The position numbers and the translations under genes were made by a program. 64,000 bases of DNA from Paraburkholderia hospita (GTDB lineage: Bacteria; Pseudomonadota; Gammaproteobacteria; Burkholderiales; Burkholderiaceae). Every line of letters starts with the position of its first letter. The stretch's first letter is position 1. Below are positions 61,469 to 64,000 of this stretch, one piece after another. Below the pieces are notes generated by a model that saw only the letters and a program-made list of their open reading frames with translations, had not been told where the DNA came from and did no database searches. Location: assembly GCF_002902965.1 (NCBI RefSeq), contig NZ_CP026106.1, positions 2,976,001 to 3,040,000 on the forward strand, written 5' to 3'.

Positions 61469-64000
61469 TTACTTCAGGCCGAAATCCACCCGCGTCGTTG
61501 CGCCCTTGTCGTCGATACCCGAAGCATCGAGCTTCGGCGCCACGATGAAAACGCGGCTGTTGTCGATCTTGCCTTCGAAGTACTGCTGCACCGCCTGCGC
61601 GCGCCGCTGCGCGAGATCGCGCAGGCTGGCGTCCGTGACGGGCGCATGCTCGGCGAGCGCGGTCTTCATCTCGTCGTCGGGCAGCGTCTTCGTCAGGCCG
61701 ACGATGTTGCGTGGCTTCTTGAAGTCCGAATCCTTGTAGGCCTTGGTCAGATACTTGTCGTATTCGTTGGCGTCGACCTTGATCGTCATCGGATCGACGC
61801 TTTCGCCGTTGCCCACGACGTCCTTGAGCTTCTGCTGACGCACGAGCCGATCGACATAGGCCGTGCGCAGCGCCGGCTGATCGACGGCGGGATCGACGCG
61901 GCCGATGATGTCGAGGCGGATCGACGGCTTGTCCGAGAGGGCCTTCACGATCATGTCGAGCTTCTTCTGCGATGCGTCGGACAGCGCGAAGGAGCCCGGA
62001 TCGAACTCGACGTAGCCGAGTTCCTCGCCGCTGCCGCCGCCGAACGCATGCGCGAGCAGCGAGAACGGCGCCGTGACGGCCTTCTGCAGCAGATTCAGCA
62101 CCGCGTGCCAGATCAGCCCGCCGATGCTGAATTCCGGATTCGACAACGAGCCCGACACGGGAATATCCACGTCGATCTCACCGCGCGAATTCTTCAGCAG
62201 AGAAATGGCAAGCTTCACGGGCAGCTTCGTCGCCGTGTCGTTATCGACGTGATCGCCGAACGTGAGCTGATCGATGAAGATGTGGTTGTTCGCCGTCAGC
62301 TGGTCATTTACCAACTGATAGTGCAGATCGACGTTCAGCTTGCCCTTCGTGATCGGATAGCCCGCGTACTTCGCCGAGTACGGCGTCAGGTTGGTCAGCT
62401 CGATGCCGTGCGCCGTTGCCGTCAGATCGAGCGCCGGCTTGACGATCAGCGGATTCACCGAGCCGCGGATCGTAATCGGGCCGTTGGCGGCGAGCTTCGC
62501 GGACACGTCGACGGGCGCCGACTGCTTCGAGTCCGTGCCGAATGCGCCGACCGTGCCCTGGATCGCGACCAGGTTAGCCGTGTAGTTCGGCTTGATGAAG
62601 TTGTCGGTGTAAGTGACGCGTCCGTTCTGCAGCACGAGCTGGCCGAAGTGCAGACGCACCGGACTTTGCGGCGGCGTGGCCGCCGTCACCGACGTGTTCG
62701 CGCCGGACGCGGCGGAAGCCGGCACGGCAGCCTGTGCTTCGGAAGCGGCGGGCGCGCCGAGCGGAATCGGCTCTTTGCCCTTGGCGCTCTGGTCGCGCGT
62801 GAGCGACTGCGGCGCGCCCGTTTCGTGCGCGACCACGTCCTTCAGATTCAGCTTGCCTTGCGCGTCGAGCAACACGCGGCCGTAGAAGTTCGCGAACGTG
62901 ACCTTGGCGGCATCGACGTCCGTGCCGTGCTCGTCGTAATTGGCCTTGATGCCCGTCAGCGCCAGCGAGCGCCAACCGGCAAACGGGTCCGAGGTCGCCT
63001 TGTCGATCATCCGCACGTCGACGATCGCCGCGTCGCCGCGATACGTCGCGCTCATGCCCTTCGACTTGTCGCCCTGCGCGAGCGTCACATCGCCGCTTGC
63101 ATTGAGCAGCGCGCTCGCGATCGTCGCGTTCAGCTTGCTGCCGAAGTACGGCTCGAGCGCCGCGGCGTCCAGCCGGTTGGCGTCGATCTTCATCGCGAGC
63201 TTGAGCGGCGTCGCCGTCACGTCGCCCTTCACGCCGAGCGTGCCCTTGCCGTTGACGGTGGCCTGCAGCTCGACGGGCAGCGCGCGGCTCAGGTCGTCGC
63301 TGATCTTCTGCACTTTCAGTTGCAGCGGCTTCACGGCGAGCTTCACGGGACGCGTGGTCGTGTTGTCGGTGAACGTTGCCGCGCCGTCCTTCAGATTCAG
63401 CTCGCCGATGCTGTAATGCCATGCCGGCCCTTCCTCCGTCGCCTTCTTCGCCGCGTGGATCACGGTGCGCTCGCGCACCTGCTCCTGCGGCGGGCCAGCC
63501 AGCGCGGCCAGATCGATCGTGCCGTCTTTGAGGCGCTGCGCGTCGACGGACAGGCCCGTCACGTCGACCGAATCGAGTTCCGCCTTGCGCGCGGCCAGAT
63601 CGACGCGCTTGATGCCCGCCTTGCCGTCCGCGATCGAAATGACCGGCTGCTTTGCGTTCCCTGTCGCGAGCTTCAGCGATTGCAGATCGATCTGGCTTTG
63701 GCCGATCTGCAAATCGACGGGTTCCTTCGACCAGTTCGCCGTCAGGTTCGACTGCACGCTCAACGTGCCGTCGAGCACCTTCGCCGCCGTCACGGTGTCG
63801 AGATACGGCTGCAAGACGGGCAGTTGCGCCGACTTCACGTCGATCTTCGCGTCGGCCGTCTTCGCGGCGAGCGACAGGTTGCCCGACACGGCGAGCGCGC
63901 TCTGCGGCTGGTTCTTGACGTTGGTCTTGAGGGTGTAGCGGGCGGGCGTCTTGCCGAGCGTCGAGAAATCCGCAAGCGTCACCGCGAAATTGTTCAGCCC
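61469..64000 (-). CDS. AsmA-like DUF748 protein, 3' part only
   Basis: The frame is open from the right edge, so the N-terminus lies outside the window. The visible 843 residues (GLNNFAVTLADFSTLGKTP onward) are beta-rich, with repeated AsmA/DUF748 phrases such as LNLKDGAATFTDNTTTRPVKLAV and LHFGQLVLQNGRVTYTDNF. The C-terminus includes a region similar to OmpA-like periplasmic folds (LGYVEFDPGSFALSDASQKKLDMIVKAL) and ends RVDFGLK. AsmA-like proteins are implicated in envelope lipid transport. The GTG at 63982 is internal and not a start. Confidence 0.88.
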   Translation of the reverse strand, partial: GLNNFAVTLADFSTLGKTPARYTLKTNVKNQPQSALAVSGNLSLAAKTADAKIDVKSAQLPVLQPYLDTVTAAKVLDGTLSVQSNLTANWSKEPVDLQIGQSQIDLQSLKLATGNAKQPVISIADGKAGIKRVDLAARKAELDSVDVTGLSVDAQRLKDGTIDLAALAGPPQEQVRERTVIHAAKKATEEGPAWHYSIGELNLKDGAATFTDNTTTRPVKLAVKPLQLKVQKISDDLSRALPVELQATVNGKGTLGVKGDVTATPLKLAMKIDANRLDAAALEPYFGSKLNATIASALLNASGDVTLAQGDKSKGMSATYRGDAAIVDVRMIDKATSDPFAGWRSLALTGIKANYDEHGTDVDAAKVTFANFYGRVLLDAQGKLNLKDVVAHETGAPQSLTRDQSAKGKEPIPLGAPAASEAQAAVPASAASGANTSVTAATPPQSPVRLHFGQLVLQNGRVTYTDNFIKPNYTANLVAIQGTVGAFGTDSKQSAPVDVSAKLAANGPITIRGSVNPLIVKPALDLTATAHGIELTNLTPYSAKYAGYPITKGKLNVDLHYQLVNDQLTANNHIFIDQLTFGDHVDNDTATKLPVKLAISLLKNSRGEIDVDIPVSGSLSNPEFSIGGLIWHAVLNLLQKAVTAPFSLLAHAFGGGSGEELGYVEFDPGSFALSDASQKKLDMIVKALSDKPSIRLDIIGRVDPAVDQPALRTAYVDRLVRQQKLKDVVGNGESVDPMTIKVDANEYDKYLTKAYKDSDFKKPRNIVGLTKTLPDDEMKTALAEHAPVTDASLRDLAQRRAQAVQQYFEGKIDNSRVFIVAPKLDASGIDDKGATTRVDFGLK

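Overview
The window looks like a chromosomal segment of a high-GC betaproteobacterium of the Burkholderiaceae, most likely Paraburkholderia, Caballeronia or Burkholderia. The evidence is the gene order sdhCDAB-sdhE-gltA beside a GntR regulator and mdh, a prpBC-prpD-acnA block, strong GC3 codon bias and the protein sequences themselves. No tRNA, rRNA, CRISPR array, integrase or insertion sequence was recognised.

Positions 1-1050 hold an accessory hypothetical gene with a perfect palindrome at its start, and a candidate small RNA between it and gltA. Positions 1091-16695 are central carbon metabolism. The minus strand carries succinate dehydrogenase (sdhC, sdhD, sdhA, sdhB), its flavinylation factor sdhE, citrate synthase gltA and a GntR/HutC-type regulator. 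The plus strand carries malate dehydrogenase, a CitE-like lyase, the methylcitrate genes prpB, prpC and prpD, a small secreted protein and aconitase AcnA. Together they make most of the oxidative TCA cycle and the propionate-consuming methylcitrate cycle. An 18-bp palindrome next to a good promoter between gntR and mdh is the obvious candidate operator.

Positions 17224-19149 encode an isolated secreted beta-propeller-like protein. Positions 19446-30628 (minus strand) are a tightly overlapping Tad/Flp-type pilus operon: two pilin-like proteins, three TadE/TadG-like pseudopilins, CpaB, secretin CpaC, an FHA-CpaF ATPase fusion, TadB, TadC, a DUF192 protein and a lytic transglycosylase. No TadZ/CpaE or prepilin peptidase is in the cluster.

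Positions 31060-46748 are a surface-adhesion and signalling island. It has a trimeric autotransporter adhesin of about 3,100 residues with internal tandem duplication, an OmpA-like lipoprotein, three LuxR-type response regulators, two stand-alone Hpt proteins and a hybrid kinase-like protein whose kinase core looks degenerate. An RcsB-box-like sequence lies between two divergent regulators, and a second candidate small RNA follows the kinase gene.

Positions 47120-52380 are a five-gene drug-export operon (TetR, HlyD-type lipoprotein, ABC ATPase, ABC-2 permease, NodT-type outer-membrane lipoprotein). Then come a GlsB/YeaQ membrane protein, an acetyltransferase, and a polyamine-type ABC importer (53497-57911) divergent from a MocR-type regulator. 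The divergent spacer contains three 34-bp hairpins at an exact 46-bp period. The right end holds cell-wall proteins (RlpA, a LysM/degenerate LytM lipoprotein) and the 3' part of an AsmA-like DUF748 gene that continues past the edge.

The strongest candidates for something undescribed are the phosphorelay built from two RR-Hpt pairs around a degenerate hybrid kinase, the two promoter-plus-terminator small RNA candidates, and the periodic hairpin array.
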